64,000 nt of DNA from JADFGZ01 sp965222345 (GCA_965222345.1 CBDCTS010000004.1:806001-870000), one strand, 5' to 3'; numbered from the stretch's first letter, positions 9,210-18,590 are shown. The notes: generated by a model not told the origin, from the letters alone. Translations and numbers: made by a program.

Positions 9210-11429
9210 TCAAAAAATCTCCGGGAAATAGTAAGTCAGTACCGAATTGAGCCGCATGTCCGCGATAATCAGCTCTTTGTCTTTGGGGTTCAGCGCTATT
9301 CCACGTGGTTTCTTCATGATGCTCCCCGGTCCACCGAGCTTCCAGCGGGGTGGGATATCTCCGTCGTCGTGGATGCTCCAAACGCCGATAAAAACGCCTT
9401 CCGGCTCCAGTACTCCGTAAGAATCTCCGGTCTGGGGTGCAACAATCCACCCCTTAGGAGGATAGACTCGGAGTTGCTGCAAATTGCCGATACCCGTGCG
9501 GGGACCCATGATGAGTCCTATGGGTTTGGCGTTTCCTCTTCCGGTACGATTGAAGATCAAAAGGGATCCGGAGCTGTTGTTTCGCTTGTTCGTACCGGCC
9601 ACAATCACATTATTGACCGGATCTACAGCAATCGATTGCGCCCTGGTCAATTTTGTATCAGGACCTTGGATGACCCGGAGCGGGGAGATGTTGCCGTTTC
9701 CTGTCCGTGGATACACCAGAATCTTGTCCCCGGAGGGGATGAAGATTTCATCGTGAACCGGATCGACGTCTAAACGGTCTACACCGCTCGACACATTTCC
9801 CTCAACACCCGCCAGCAGCGTTTTCGCCCCCTGAATGATCCGAATTGGCGCTTCCTCTCCGTCGGCTCCTCCTCGGAAAACCATGATCGCCTGGGCGAAG
9901 GGGTTCGTTACAAGAAATTCATCGTGGATGGCGTCATAGCGGATGTCGTGCATCGTGCGGCTCAAGCGGGTTGCTTGTCCCGCCAGCAGCCTCGTGGGCA
10001 TCGTATTCTCTTTTGCCAGCCTGGCAAAAGCCGCGATCTGCGGGTGGGCCACTCAGTTCGGAACCAGAATCTCTTCCCTCATGTTGTCATAAGCGACGCC
10101 GCCCGGATTGCCGATCGCCAGAGCTATTTTTTCCTCCGGGGCGCTTCGGATAGTCCGTAGGGGAGCCACATCTCCGTCCGCCGTCCGGGGGAAGACGACC
10201 GCCCGGTGGTTCCCCATGTTCGAGACCCACAGCTCGTTGTTCCGCAAATCCACGAAAACTCCGGTAGGGTTTCTGATCCCCGTACGCGGACCTTTGACGA
10301 TTCGTGTAGGAGCCACGTCCCCGCTGTCGGTAGTGCGGAAAACGAGGATGGAGTTCCCCGCGTCGTTGGCGACATACAGTTCGCCCCGTTCCGGGTCGAC
10401 ATACAGCGCCGCCGGCCAGTTCAACTGAGTCTTCGGACCTTCAATGACCCGTAGTGGCGGAGTATCGCCACTCGCCTGCAGGGAATGGACCGTGATCGAG
10501 GGCGGTTCAAACCGGCCTATCTGAGGAGGGTTGGTGTTCTTGACGTTGCCGTGATTGGTGACGAACACCCAATTATTTTTCCCGTCCACGGCAATCCCAT
10601 GCGGATCTTCCAGCTCGGTCTGGTCCCCCTGCAAAGTCCGGATTGGCTTTTCCTCCCCTTCGGCCATCTTCCGGAAAACCACCACGCTGTTGACGTGCTC
10701 GACCGTAAGGAACAGTTCCTGCGCCTCCTCGTCCACCGCAATCCCATACGTTCCGTGCGGGGTGCGGAGCGCCCGTTTGGGAGCAACGTTTCCTCGCGCC
10801 TCGCGGGGAAACACCACCAATGTGTCCATGGTGTCGTTGTTCACCGAATAGACGTCGCCCGTCTTTGGGTCTATATACAGGCCGCAGTTAAACTCCATCT
10901 TAGTCCTGGGACCGGAAACCACCCTTTTCGGCTCGGTAAATTGGGCGTTTGGCGGAGTGTCGTCCATCCGGTTGAACACCTTAAAACCAAACAGGTTCTC
11001 ATCCTGCATGTACACTTCATTGGAATTGGTATCCACGGCGATGGCGCTGTATGTAGAGTACGTGTCCCGGATTACCCGCACCGGCGCTCGTTCAATATCG
11101 CTGGCAGGCATGTCATCATTTGGAGAGGTTTGGGCGGCGCCGGCCGATGCAGGTTCCTGCCACAAAGCAGCGGTCAGGCTGGTGGTTGACGTTGCGCTGG
11201 CCGGCATCCATTCGCAGATGGCTCCCTTCATTTCGGAGAACGGTTGGATGGAAATCAATCGAGGCCCCCCGGCAGGTTGCAGCGAAACGGCCTGGAGCAT
11301 GGCGGTTGTTCCCGAGGGGCCTCCTGCTTTCGGAAAGAAGAGCGACACAGCGACGAAAGTGATACCGGTCAGCGTCGCAATGATGATCCAAGCGCGGCGC
11401 AATACTTTTCGGTACAGCATGTTATCCAT
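9210..11429 (-). CDS. NHL/beta-propeller protein with in-frame TGA (predicted selenoprotein A)
   Basis: Two adjacent open stretches in one frame are separated only by a TGA at 10053-10055. Read through, they give a 739-residue protein with the TGA at residue 459 in the motif EILVPN-U-VAHPQIA. The start at 11429 has GGAGGA six bases upstream and is followed by a membrane anchor or signal segment (AWIIIATLTGITFVAVSLFF). The body is a chain of six-bladed-propeller repeats of the pattern G(I/V)AVD....E(L/I)(F/Y)V.N....(I/V)VF....G...P.R.I.G. Homology to the second copy at 45057-47375 continues evenly across the TGA, so this is one gene, and TGA serves as a normal stop elsewhere. A bSECIS-like hairpin lies 22 bases after the TGA. 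Other conserved cysteines are ICEW and FNCGL. Function unknown; an extracytoplasmic redox or binding role is inferred. The IS30 copy lies directly upstream. Confidence 0.85.
10010..10030 (-). promoter_or_regulatory. bSECIS-like hairpin in propeller A
   Basis: On the coding strand, 22 bases after the TGA, CTTTTGCCA pairs perfectly with TGGCAAAAG (9 bp) around a GGC loop. The loop lies about 31 bases from the TGA, within the 16-37 range known for bacterial SECIS elements, and starts with G. The matching hairpin in propeller B keeps the geometry with compensating changes. Confidence 0.8.
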
Positions 11430-11459
11430 ATCCATTCCTCCATGCCTCACGATAAGAGA

Positions 11460-12501
11460 TGCCAGCTCAACGGGTCGATGCAACACATGCATTGAATCGT
11501 TCGGCTGGAGTTTCAAACTCCAGCGTCTTGCGGGGCCGTTCGTTGAGCTGGCGCGCAATCTGATCCAGATACTCCTGGGAGTGTACCGACAAGTCCGTCC
11601 GTTTGGGGAAATAATATCGGAGCAGTCCATTGGTGTTCTCGTTCGATCCGCGCTGCCATGGACTTTTCGGATCGCAGAAGTAGACGTCAATGTCGGTCGC
11701 CAATGTGAACCGCTTGTGATCCGCCATTTCCAGACCCCGATCCCAGGTCAGCGATTTGTAAAGTTCCGTCGGTAGTTGCCTGGCCTGTTGGATCAGCGTG
11801 GACACAACGGTTTCTGTTTCCTTGCTGGCCACTTTCGCCAACATCACGTAACGCGAATGACGTTCCACCAGAGTCGCAATGTAGCTGTTTGTCGATCCGG
11901 CGATTAGATCGCCTTCCCAGTGACCCGGCACCGCACGATCTTCCACTGCAACCGGGCGCTCCCGGATCGATACGATGTCGGCGATCTGCTCGGGCGACCA
12001 GACCTCTCGCAGCTTCTCTTCCACAAGCTGACGCAACCGCGGACAACGGACCAGTCGACATGATTTCGGGCGGCGAGCCCGATCCCAGGCCCGCTGATCG
12101 GCCTCCGACGCCCGATAGCTGGCATAGCCTCCATTGCGACCCACCTCCCGGCTGAGGGTCGACGGGGAACGACCCAACAACACGGCAATCGATCGGATCG
12201 ATCGCTTCGCCGCAATGCCTCTGGAAATCTCCTCCCGCTCGGCCAAAGTCAGCACCCGGCGTGAGCGGCATCGGGAGCGGGGACGGATACCCCCGTGGCG
12301 CAAAAGCACGGCGTACACAGATGACGGTTCTCTCCCAAGCACACGTCCGATCGCTTTGGAAGACTCACCCTGCTGCCACCGATCCCAGACCTCCACCAGC
12401 TCCGTTACTGTCAAACTTCGCCGCTGCCTCTTTTGTTTCTTCCGCATACACTTCACCTTCTCCTTTAGGGTAAAGTGTTGCATCGACCCATTGAGATCAC
12501 C
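11460..12501 (-). mobile_element. IS30-family element, copy 1 (internally deleted)
   Basis: Ends share the inverted repeat CTCAACGGGTCGATGCAACAC (one base differs at the transposase-start end). The copy equals the element at 25643-26876 except for a 189-base gap inside the transposase. It stands between the start of propeller gene A and the small membrane protein at 12622. The exact outer bases are uncertain by a few positions. Confidence 0.85.
11467..12447 (-). pseudogene. IS30-family transposase with in-frame internal deletion
   Basis: The start is placed at the ATG at 12447 (MRKKQKRQRRS), the same start as in the intact copy; the open frame extends further upstream without ribosome site. 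The N-terminal helix-turn-helix (LTLAEREEISRGIAAKRSIRSIA...LGRSPSTLSREV) and all three catalytic residues (GHWEGDLI, WDRG, NENTNG) remain. Missing are 63 residues between SPEQIA and DIVSIRE, which in the intact copy hold the HETIYRSLF segment joining the two domains. The 10-base repeat cagatcgccg at both deletion borders explains the loss. The reading frame is kept, but the protein is probably inactive. Confidence 0.8.
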
Positions 12502-12621
12502 GACTTTATCGTGCGTCAACTGTGAAGAAACCGTCCACTCTTGAGGCATCGTCAGCCGCTCCTCCAGCCCAAGCCGGACTGCGGCAACGGACCCGCCGCC
12601 GGCGCGCCCCAACGGCATGTT

Positions 12622-13005
12622 CTAGGCGTAGCCCTTGAACGTCAGAAACACCCCAAGAAAAGCCCAGAAGATCCCGACAATTCTCGTCATCATCGGACGG
12701 CCTATCATCGCGCCGCCAACTTGCTCCACGACGCGTGGTGCGATGATCCTTGATGCCCCACCGAGGACAGCCGCCCAGCCAAACAGCGTGACGATCAGGG
12801 TCCAGTCCAGCACCCAGACGTTATGCGTGTTCACAATCGAAAGCCCGGCCGTCATTGCCAGAACACCGGAAACGAGGACCAACGGACTATCGGTCAAAAA
12901 GCGTTTGATGATCTCTTGAAGCCTTGTGGGCGTAACAATCATGGGAATGCTTAAAACCAGAATGACCGGACCGAGAAATTTCGAAATCCAGATTGCCATC
13001 GCCAT
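12622..13005 (-). CDS. Small membrane protein of unknown function
   Basis: A 127-residue protein with four likely membrane segments (about 5-24, 38-56, 65-85, 107-124) and little else. The start at 13005 is chosen because AAGGAG lies five bases upstream; in-frame GTG and ATG alternatives are near. The general look (small, four hydrophobic helices, ending FLGVFLTFKGYA) resembles small uncharacterised integral-membrane proteins of many bacteria. The IS30 copy follows its stop by about 120 bases. No partner can be named. Confidence 0.65.
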   Translation of the reverse strand: MAMAIWISKFLGPVILVLSIPMIVTPTRLQEIIKRFLTDSPLVLVSGVLAMTAGLSIVNTHNVWVLDWTLIVTLFGWAAVLGGASRIIAPRVVEQVGGAMIGRPMMTRIVGIFWAFLGVFLTFKGYA

Positions 13006-13295
13006 CACCACTCCTTACTCGTTCACCATGACTTCCTTATTCTTCAGTCACATTCTTGTACAACCAGTAGAACAAGGGAAGAACCTCGGTTTCATGCTTG
13101 GGGTGGTCGATGTGCGCACCGGACAGTAGGCCTTTTTCCTGCAATTACGATATCAATGCCGCCCCCGATCCCTTCCCGTGGAGTTCGTCCTAACGCCGGA
13201 GGTGGCGGCTCACGACATGCCGCTCCGACTGATCGATGTCGATGAGCGCGTATTCATCGTCGTCCAAGTGACCGCCATTTGCCAAGACCGATTAA

Positions 13296-13450
13296 CCGGA
13301 AGTAGTTTTTCCCCCTCCGGCGGTTGCAAGTATAAACCCATTCGCCTCCAACTGAACCATTCCAGGGCAGTCTTGCTTTCCGGAGGCTCCGAGAGGTTCT
13401 CCTCGGCTCCTGAGAACCCATCCCCCGGCGGAGACAAGGCTTTCAAATTT
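13296..13450. repeat. Diverged copy of the IS1380 3' end
   Basis: Starting at CCGGAAGTAGTTTTT, this stretch follows the end of the IS1380 element (2068 onward) with substitutions: both have a CCCTCCG block, then GTATAAACCC, then TTC or CTC-CAACTGA, then TTCCAG, and later a block ending in CCCATC. It is an old relic of a related element or a short non-autonomous derivative. The rest of the gap 13012-13526 shows nothing else. Confidence 0.6.
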
Positions 13451-13526
13451 CTGATGGCTTGTCTTAGCAGATTCTCATTTGTCCGATGGCCCACCCCACG
13501 ACGGAAACCGAAACTCGGCGCATCTT

Positions 13527-15410
13527 TTACCATTGAGCCGCTGGTCCGCCCAGTTCTACTTGGGCGCCCGTAGGCGACATGCCCCATTCTCGGGCCAGAG
13601 ACGGAACCAGATGGACTACCTTGCCGCCCAGCATGGTCATCAAGACCCGCAGCTTGGGAATCTCCTCCACTGGAACTGTCAGGTAGTCCTGATCGAGCAC
13701 AATCAGGTCCGCCCATTTGCCTGGCTCCAGCGACCCCAGCACATCTTCTCGCTTCACCCCATAGGCCGCCCAGAGCGTCGCCGACTTCAACATCGCCCCG
13801 CGGTCTATCCCTTGTTGCGGTGCGACAACCTTCCCGTCCCAATCTTTTCGGGTAATACCGGAATAAAGAACATGGAAATACGTTAGGTTGGTGTATTCAC
13901 TAAGGGGCCGGTCGATTTCGACACTGTTGATGATCCCAGCATCATAGAGACTCTTGCGAGGAACCACTTGCATGGCGCCCCGCTCACCGTAATCCCGCAG
14001 GACGTCCTGTCCCCTTCCTTCCCAAATAAAAAAGTCCCATCCGCTGGTCATCATGCCCAGCTCCTTGTACCGTGGGATCTGGTCGGGCCGCGGATACATG
14101 GCCATGTGTTCGGTCACATGGCGCTTGGCCCGAATCTCCTCCGGCGTCATGCCGGCATCCTTGCTCGCTTTCTCGATGATGTCCAGGACCCGATCTATCT
14201 CCCCATCCCCTATCTGATGGTCTCCCATCAGCCGTCCGCCAGCCTTGACATATTCATAAAGAGCCTTATCCGCCCTGTTGACAGAGCCCTCGGCAAATCT
14301 GCATTTCGGTTCCCGCTGCTTGACCTCCGGGGAAGTGCCCGGTAGCTTGCTACAGCCCCCGCCCATCATCGAAGTCATGCCGGCAAACCAGAAATAATCC
14401 GAGCCTGTGCCTTCCCGGCTGACGTTGGCCTGAACAAGATAGGGATCTGAATGGAAGTCATTTCGAAATGGCCAGAAATAGCCCCAGGCAAAGCGGGCTG
14501 CCAACCGACCCTGGCGGTCCAGGGTGCTGTAGGCGCGGATCGCGCCCCCGGTGTACAGCGACGTCCCGTTGAGGGTCACCCCCAAGGCTGCCGTCCAGGA
14601 CAATCCCAGACGGTAGATTTCCGCCAATACATCGGGCGGATAAACGACATCCTGTTCCACATATCGATAGCACGTACCGCAGGCTCCCGTCTGCTCGAAG
14701 TCTGTCGGCGCACCGCCAAGGTCCCCTAACGGCGAGTAGAGAAACCTGTCCCATTGGTCCCCATAGAACTTGATTACTGCATCGATCGCTTTCTGGTTCA
14801 TCAGAAGTCCGGTAAAGCCCCCGCGAACGATCAACGGATTGTTGGGAGCAGCCAGATCCAGAAGCTGCTTGTTAATCTGGCGCCCCATAAGCTCCCTTAT
14901 CTCTTTTCCCCAGCGATATTCCTTCCCAAACAACAAACTGATCCGAATCCATTGTCCGGCCCTGGCCTTCTGGACCGCTTCGTCGAGGACTCGTGGAAAT
15001 TGCTGGACCACCTCAGCCGCAGGAACGTTCAAAAACCGCTCAATGTGCATGTCATCGGATACAACTTTTCCTACAACCACCGGATTCAGCGGGCTCCAGT
15101 CCTGTGGGTGATCGTGCGTGGCGCCAAAGCCCGGCGTTACCGTCCTCCCCATCAGGTCAATGGATTTGGTATTGCCATCTGCCAGCTGCTGAACCTGGGA
15201 GTTGTCACCCACGGCCACGATTTTTCCATCCCGGATCGCAATCGCCTCAGCGATAGTGCCTAAGTTCTCGTTGACCTCATGGTTGTCCACCGTCACGATC
15301 TTCCCATTGTAGAGAATGGTATCCGGTGACTGTTGGGCCCAGCCGAAGCCCTGTCCAGCCCAAAAGACACACGCCATCAGCGCAACTCGCCAAACCCATC
15401 GTCTTTTCAT
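13527..15410 (-). CDS. Secreted amidohydrolase family 3 protein (3 of 4)
   Basis: A 627-residue protein with a signal peptide (1-25, ending GFGWAQQ). It has the N-terminal strand DTILYNGKIVTVDN, the metal motif THDHPQDW, a barrel, and the tail ADLIVLDQDYLTVP...GGPAAQW. A GAGGGGGTG ribosome site lies just before the ATG. It is the near paralog of 7243-9135; both share the same odd THDHPQ site and the same C-terminal tail. It is transcribed away from the nitrile hydratase operon whose promoter lies about 290 bases beyond its start. An amide or imide substrate is plausible from that context but is inference only. Confidence 0.9.
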   Translation of the reverse strand: MKRRWVWRVALMACVFWAGQGFGWAQQSPDTILYNGKIVTVDNHEVNENLGTIAEAIAIRDGKIVAVGDNSQVQQLADGNTKSIDLMGRTVTPGFGATHDHPQDWSPLNPVVVGKVVSDDMHIERFLNVPAAEVVQQFPRVLDEAVQKARAGQWIRISLLFGKEYRWGKEIRELMGRQINKQLLDLAAPNNPLIVRGGFTGLLMNQKAIDAVIKFYGDQWDRFLYSPLGDLGGAPTDFEQTGACGTCYRYVEQDVVYPPDVLAEIYRLGLSWTAALGVTLNGTSLYTGGAIRAYSTLDRQGRLAARFAWGYFWPFRNDFHSDPYLVQANVSREGTGSDYFWFAGMTSMMGGGCSKLPGTSPEVKQREPKCRFAEGSVNRADKALYEYVKAGGRLMGDHQIGDGEIDRVLDIIEKASKDAGMTPEEIRAKRHVTEHMAMYPRPDQIPRYKELGMMTSGWDFFIWEGRGQDVLRDYGERGAMQVVPRKSLYDAGIINSVEIDRPLSEYTNLTYFHVLYSGITRKDWDGKVVAPQQGIDRGAMLKSATLWAAYGVKREDVLGSLEPGKWADLIVLDQDYLTVPVEEIPKLRVLMTMLGGKVVHLVPSLAREWGMSPTGAQVELGGPAAQW

Positions 15411-15696
15411 GATTCACCCCCTCATCTTCTGTTCGCAGGTTATACCGGAAATTACGTTTTCAACTCATTCCGAGAATAAAGTATACGCTACCACGCTGGG
15501 TTCAATCCCTTTTTGCATTTGTTGTCCCAAGGGTTTTGCTCCGGACATGAATGGACGAGATACCGACAACGCGGCTACCTAATGGATCGTAAAAGGAGTG
15601 GTTTGTTATTTCGCCCTGGCGCAACCGAATTGCAGACCAACCCACCCCGGGGGAAATTGTAGGTCTATGGACGAATTACGCCCCCTAACTATTCGC

Positions 15697-15725
15697 TTGA
15701 CACCGCCCAAGGCGGTTAATAATAT
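15697..15725 (+). promoter_or_regulatory. Promoter of the nitrile hydratase operon with palindromic spacer
   Basis: TTGACA (15697-15702) and TAATAT (15720-15725) are separated by exactly 17 bases, close to the sigma-70 consensus. The spacer carries a perfect inverted repeat ACCGCC-CAA-GGCGGT (15702-15716), a likely operator placed where a bound regulator would block polymerase. The operon's first ATG follows at 15800. The remainder of the 15411-15696 gap shows nothing I recognise. Confidence 0.65.
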
Positions 15726-15799
15726 CGTGCGCAGTTTCGCTAGCCCGCTCCCAATAGGCGGATGCTTTACTTTCGAAGGGATAGGGAAAGGAGCGTCTG

Positions 15800-16504
15800 A
15801 TGAAGACAACGCGCCGCCGTTTCTTGAAAACTGCAGCGACAGCCGCTGGAGCTGCGGCGGAGGAGGAATTGGCTCAGGGTCAGGAACCTGACCATGATCA
15901 CGAACATCAGGCAGTGCCTTCGGACCTGACGCTGAAGGTCAAGTCGCTCGAATCGCTGCTGGTCGAGAAGGGATTGGTGGACCGGGCAGCGCTCGATGTC
16001 CTGGTGGACGCTTACGAGCACAAGATCGGTCCGCGCAACGGCGCCAGAGTCGTAGCCAAGGCTTGGGTGGACCCTGCCTACAAGCAGCGCCTTCTAACGG
16101 AGACGGGTAAAGCTCTTGCTGAGCTTGGTTACGAAAGCCAGCGAGGCGAAAACACGGTGGTGGTCGAAAACACTCCCCAGGTGCACAACCTGGTCGTCTG
16201 CACGCTGTGCTCCTGCTACCCCTGGCACCTTCTCGGTCTTCCGCCGGTCTGGTACAAGTCGGCGCCCTATCGCTCGCGCGCAGTGATCGATCCGCGCGGC
16301 GTGCTGCGCGAGTTCGGAACCGAGCTGCCCGAAGATATTGAAGTGCGCGTCTGGGATAGCACGGCAGAGCTGCGGTACCTCATCTTGCCCGAGCGGCCCG
16401 CCGGAACGGAGGATCTCAGCGAAGCGGAGCTGGCGGCTCTGGTAACGCGAGATGCAATGGTGGGGGTAGCAAAGGTTAACCAGCCGGAAGGAGGAGGTGC
16501 ATGA
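15800..16504 (+). CDS. nthA: Cobalt-type nitrile hydratase alpha subunit with Tat-like leader
   Basis: A 234-residue protein. The metal site VCTLCSC (Cys134, Cys137, Cys139) is the claw-setting motif in which Thr, not Ser, marks the cobalt type; nitrile hydratase turns nitriles into amides. Flanking family text (W.DP.Y..RLL near 89, VHNLVVCTLCSCYPW, PPVWYKS.PYR, DPR.VL.EFG) is intact. Unusual is the N-terminus: TRRRFLK followed by a short Ala-rich stretch, which fits the twin-arginine consensus, then a DHDHEH segment that could bind metal. Known alpha subunits are cytoplasmic and lack such a leader. An AAGGAG site precedes the ATG. The stop overlaps the beta start (ATGA). The hydrophobic part is weak, so export is uncertain. 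Confidence 0.93.
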   Translation: MKTTRRRFLKTAATAAGAAAEEELAQGQEPDHDHEHQAVPSDLTLKVKSLESLLVEKGLVDRAALDVLVDAYEHKIGPRNGARVVAKAWVDPAYKQRLLTETGKALAELGYESQRGENTVVVENTPQVHNLVVCTLCSCYPWHLLGLPPVWYKSAPYRSRAVIDPRGVLREFGTELPEDIEVRVWDSTAELRYLILPERPAGTEDLSEAELAALVTRDAMVGVAKVNQPEGGGA

Positions 16505-17157
16505 ACGGGGTGCATGACATGGGTGGCATGCACGGCATGGGCCCGATCCATTACGAAGAGAACGAGCCGGTTTTTCACGCGCCTTGGGAGGCGCGAGTGT
16601 ACGTGATGCACCGTGCCATAGGAGCTTGGCGCAAATGGAACGGGCACGCCTCCCGTCACGCCAAAGAGCTGATCCCGGCGGCGGACTACCTGCGCATGAG
16701 CTACTACGAAAGATGGTACGTCGGTCTGGTGGAGCTTATGATCAATGCCGGCTTGGTCACGCGCGCTGAAGTCGAGAGCGGCGAACCGATGCCCGGCTCT
16801 GCCAAAGCGACCCCGCCACTCACCGCTGCGCAGGTGCCGGCCTACCTGGAGGGTGCATCCGAGAGCCGGAACCTGTCTGTGCCGCCCCGCTTCCAAGTGG
16901 GCCAGCGCGTGCGTACCCGGAATATCAACCCAACCGGCCACACCCGGCTGCCGCGCTACGCACGCGGAAGGCTGGGCGGCATCCAGCGCGACTACGGTGT
17001 CTTTGGTTTCGCTGACACCTTGGCCCAATCCCTGGGCGCCAATCCGCAGCATATTTACTCGGTGCGTTTCGCCGCGCGGGAGCTGTGGGGTGAGCAGGCC
17101 AAGCCGCAGGATTCCGTCTATCTTGATCTGTACGATGACTACCTTGAGGCAGCCTGA
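16501..17157 (+). CDS. nthB: Nitrile hydratase beta subunit
   Basis: A 218-residue protein that starts with MNGVHDMGGMHG, the near-invariant opening of beta subunits, then PVFHAPWEARV and YYERWYVGLVELM (helical N-terminal domain), and ends with the SH3-like barrel (FQVGQRVRTRNINPTGHTRLPRYARG, then the YSVRFAARELWG strand). It pairs with alpha to form the heterodimer around the cobalt centre. It overlaps the alpha stop by four bases, showing translational coupling, and is followed without gap by the activator. It has no leader of its own, so if alpha is exported by Tat, beta would have to travel with it. Confidence 0.95.
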   Translation: MNGVHDMGGMHGMGPIHYEENEPVFHAPWEARVYVMHRAIGAWRKWNGHASRHAKELIPAADYLRMSYYERWYVGLVELMINAGLVTRAEVESGEPMPGSAKATPPLTAAQVPAYLEGASESRNLSVPPRFQVGQRVRTRNINPTGHTRLPRYARGRLGGIQRDYGVFGFADTLAQSLGANPQHIYSVRFAARELWGEQAKPQDSVYLDLYDDYLEAA

Positions 17158-17556
17158 ATGACTCAGCCCAATTCTGTTCCGGAAGCCGAGAGCTTCGCCG
17201 CCCTGCCGCGCTTGCCGCGCGACGAGGGAGGCCCTGTGTTTGCCGAGCCCTGGCAGGCCCAGGCATTCGCGCTGGCCGTCAAGCTTTCCGAACAAGGCCA
17301 TTTCACCTGGAAGGAATGGGCCGCGGCGCTGGCCGACGAACTCAAGGCCGCGGCTGGTCGCGGCGAGCCCGACGACGGCTCGCATTACTATGAGCATTGG
17401 CTGGCCGCGCTGGAGCGTTTGGTCACGCAGAAGGGTCTTGCTGATCCGGCGGCTCTGCTGAAGCGCAAGGAAGCCTGGGCCGATGCCTACCGGCACACTC
17501 CGCACGGCAAGCCCGTCGAGTTGAGCGCCGCTCTCGGTGGGACCAAAAGCACCTAA
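17158..17556 (+). CDS. Nitrile hydratase activator (P14K/NhlE-like)
   Basis: A 132-residue protein resembling the N-terminal domain of the beta subunit: PVFAEPWQAQAFALAV, FTWKEWAAALADEL and YYEHWLAALERLV occur in that order. Small beta-like proteins of this kind are the self-subunit-swapping chaperones that load cobalt into the alpha subunit of Co-type enzymes. Its ATG directly abuts the beta stop (TGAATG), so the three genes form one tightly coupled operon. The gene is last in the operon, the order usual for Co-type clusters (alpha, beta, activator). Confidence 0.88.
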   Translation: MTQPNSVPEAESFAALPRLPRDEGGPVFAEPWQAQAFALAVKLSEQGHFTWKEWAAALADELKAAAGRGEPDDGSHYYEHWLAALERLVTQKGLADPAALLKRKEAWADAYRHTPHGKPVELSAALGGTKST

Positions 17557-17681
17557 AACCGCGTAGCATGCGCTTCGGAGTGCAGCGCCTATCTAGAGCA
17601 TTTCTCGTAAAGGTGCATAACCCACGGCGTCTGGGAGCTACAGGCATTCAGGTAGGGGTAGGCATTGTTGCCTCAGGTAGT

Positions 17682-17864
17682 GACAGGCATTCTTGCCTGT
17701 CCCCTTGGAGTACAGGCCGGTAGGCCTGTGCTCCATTTCCTCCAGGCCTGTACGCTTTTTTCTCCGCCTGCCCTACCTGAGTCCGCGTGAAAATCCCGGT
17801 TTCGCGTCAGGGCACGACTTTAGTCGTGCCGTAATGGCGAAGCGAAAAAGCGGCTTCAGCCGCT
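17682..17864. repeat. Cluster of four REP-like hairpins
   Basis: Four perfect inverted repeats follow one another, each with a four-base loop: GACAGGCA/TGCCTGTC (loop TTCT, 17682-17701); ACAGGCC/GGCCTGT (loop GGTA, 17712-17729) extended outward by GGAG/CTCC; GGCACGAC/GTCGTGCC (loop TTTA, 17811-17830); AGCGGC/GCCGCT (loop TTCA, 17849-17864). Similar stems recur elsewhere, for example GGCACG/CGTGCC at 39405-39424. Confidence 0.7.
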
Positions 17865-18553
17865 GAGGTTCCCCCCCATCCTGCCCCGCCTGCACCCCCC
17901 GATCAGTAGCCTCGATTGGCTTTCCAGTCGCTTTTATAGCAAAACGAACCCAATCAAACCCAAAACGAAGCCATTGCCCCGATCCCCTGCAAATCTAATA
18001 TCTCCTTTATATGCAATTGGTTGGCTGGATATCGGAAGTTTTGAAATGGGTTCGTTTTGCAAAAAAACTTATTTCTTCCCGCCCCTCTCCCCCCCCTAAG
18101 TTTCACAAACGCCCTCCGGCCCGATTGTCCCTTGCGCCTATTCCGGGAGCAACAAAATTCTTCCGAGAATTCCGAATCTACCGAAGGAACCGAAACGACG
18201 TGTCCGAACCGCAAGAGCCTGCCCCGGCAAATCCTCCCGCGCCAGCTAGCGACAAGCCTCCAGGCCTGTCCTCTCTATCGGGTAAGGGGTAGCTACGACG
18301 AGCGCTTTCCCCGTCGCGGGTCGTTGCCGGCAATGAAAAGCCCACGGCGAAAAAACAATTCGCCACGGCTATCAAAGATTAAGCTATTTTCGGGGTTGGT
18401 GTAGCGCAGCCGCCAATTAGCGACAAGCCTCCGGGACTGTCCTCTTAAAGGCAGGAATGCTTGCCCTACCTTCGGGCCATACAGCAACGCTGAAAATGGT
18501 TTAGCCGGACTATACCAATAGGTGGAACCGCTCCAGCAACCGGAAGCATGACC

Positions 18554-18590
18554 AAAAAAAGGGAGCGGCAGAGTTGAGTCCACCGCTCCC
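18554..18590 (-). terminator. Rho-independent terminator of the amidohydrolase at 18640
   Basis: On the minus strand GGGAGCGG and CCGCTCCC form an 8-bp GC-rich stem with a 14-base loop followed by seven T. It lies about 50 bases after the amidohydrolase stop. The plus-strand reading has only a broken T-run, so it acts mainly on the minus strand. Confidence 0.85.

Noticed and set aside
16267..17505. A 412-codon open frame on the minus strand
   Set aside because: Antisense to the nitrile hydratase genes, whose identity is beyond doubt.
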